DNA from: Candidatus Hermodarchaeota archaeon
GTDB taxonomy: Archaea > Asgardarchaeota > Hermodarchaeia > Hermodarchaeales > Hermodarchaeaceae
NCBI GenBank assembly: GCA_016840185.1
Contig: JAEOSV010000230.1
Location: 1-5,035, forward strand
Reading direction: 5' to 3'
Length of the DNA stretch: 5,035 nt
The position numbers were made by a program, and so were the translations under genes. Below, piece after piece: positions 4,792 through 5,035 of this stretch. Position 1 is the first letter of the stretch. Each line of letters begins with the position of its first letter. The notes under the pieces are model-generated. The model was not told where the DNA came from. It worked only from the letters and a program-made list of their open reading frames with translations, and did no database searches.

Positions 4792-5035
4792 AACACCAAG
4801 TCATTGGGTATTCGGTGGAACACCGGCTAATGACACCTAACCGTGTGATCTCAGCTAGGAAAGACAAATACAAATCAACCCTATCGGCAGAAAGACTGGT
4901 TTCTTCGGAAAGCTGCTCCACCGATTTTTCCTCATCAGATAATTGAGAAAGTATTGCCACGGCATCCTTCAGGAAGGCTTTTCGAAATCGCTCATAGACC
5001 GCTTCTTCTCCGGCTTTATGAATAATCCACCCCTC
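4790..5035 (-). CDS. C-terminal part of a probable winged-helix protein (5' end outside window)
   Basis: The minus strand is open from the window edge to a TAA at 4790-4792 and gives 81 residues with no internal stop. The only internal Met is close to the C terminus, so the start lies beyond the edge. Composition is that of a real soluble protein. Residues about 13-32 (V-Y-E-R-F-R-K-A-F-L-K-D-A-V-A-I-L) look like an amphipathic helix. Residues 38-60 (S-V-E-Q-L-S-E-E-T-S-L-S-A-D-R-V-D-L-Y-L-S-F-L) fit helix-turn-helix spacing: a helix entering with V-E-Q-L, a turn at T-S-L-S, and a recognition helix. L-G-V-I-S-R (66-71) then resembles the start of a wing. A DNA-binding regulator is therefore likely but not proved, and the family is not recognised. 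The gene converges on the sirtuin gene with three bases between the stops. Confidence 0.68.
   Translation of the reverse strand, partial: EGWIIHKAGEEAVYERFRKAFLKDAVAILSQLSDEEKSVEQLSEETSLSADRVDLYLSFLAEITRLGVISRCSTEYPMTWC

Noticed and set aside
1..5035. CRISPR array, tRNA, rRNA, insertion sequence, attachment site or toxin-antitoxin pair
   Set aside because: No regularly spaced identical repeats, cloverleaf, transposase or integrase motif, or paired small toxin-antitoxin genes were found on either strand.

Overview
The window looks like a fragment of an archaeal chromosome, most likely from an Asgard archaeon (Thorarchaeota-like). This is inference, not proof. The basis is: a secreted beta-propeller plus fibronectin-type-III-like protein held by a C-terminal membrane helix, a style common in Asgard genomes; an archaeal TATA-box-like promoter (TATAAAAG) before the sirtuin gene with no bacterial -35/-10 pair; and purine-rich Shine-Dalgarno sites before most starts. 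No rRNA, tRNA, CRISPR array, insertion sequence or integrase is visible.

Layout. Bases 1-171 (+) are the 3' end of a HIT-family nucleotide hydrolase/transferase gene cut by the window edge. Bases 253-1851 (+) encode a 532-residue surface protein with a signal peptide, seven propeller repeats, one FN3-like domain and a C-terminal transmembrane anchor. Bases 1923-3909 (-) form a tight four-gene cluster, read in the order DUF308/HdeD-like six-helix membrane protein, isoprenylcysteine-carboxyl-methyltransferase-like membrane enzyme, four-helix membrane protein of unknown function, and VOC (glyoxalase-like) protein. The gaps are 19, 14 and 43 bases. Bases 4064-4786 (+) encode a complete zinc-containing sirtuin with the Tyr-x-x-Arg signature of the desuccinylase/deacylase-type (class III) sirtuins. 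Bases 4790-5035 (-) are the 3' end of another gene, open to the window edge, whose product ends in a likely winged-helix DNA-binding domain.

How the parts relate. The minus-strand cluster is probably one transcription unit centred on the cell membrane. It starts in a 154-base divergent region that also drives the sirtuin gene. The sirtuin gene and the edge gene converge with only three bases between their stop codons, and the surface protein and the VOC gene converge across 71 bases. No gene-free stretch exceeds about 155 bases. I do not see a clearly new defence or mobile system. The least explained part is the three-membrane-protein plus VOC cluster.
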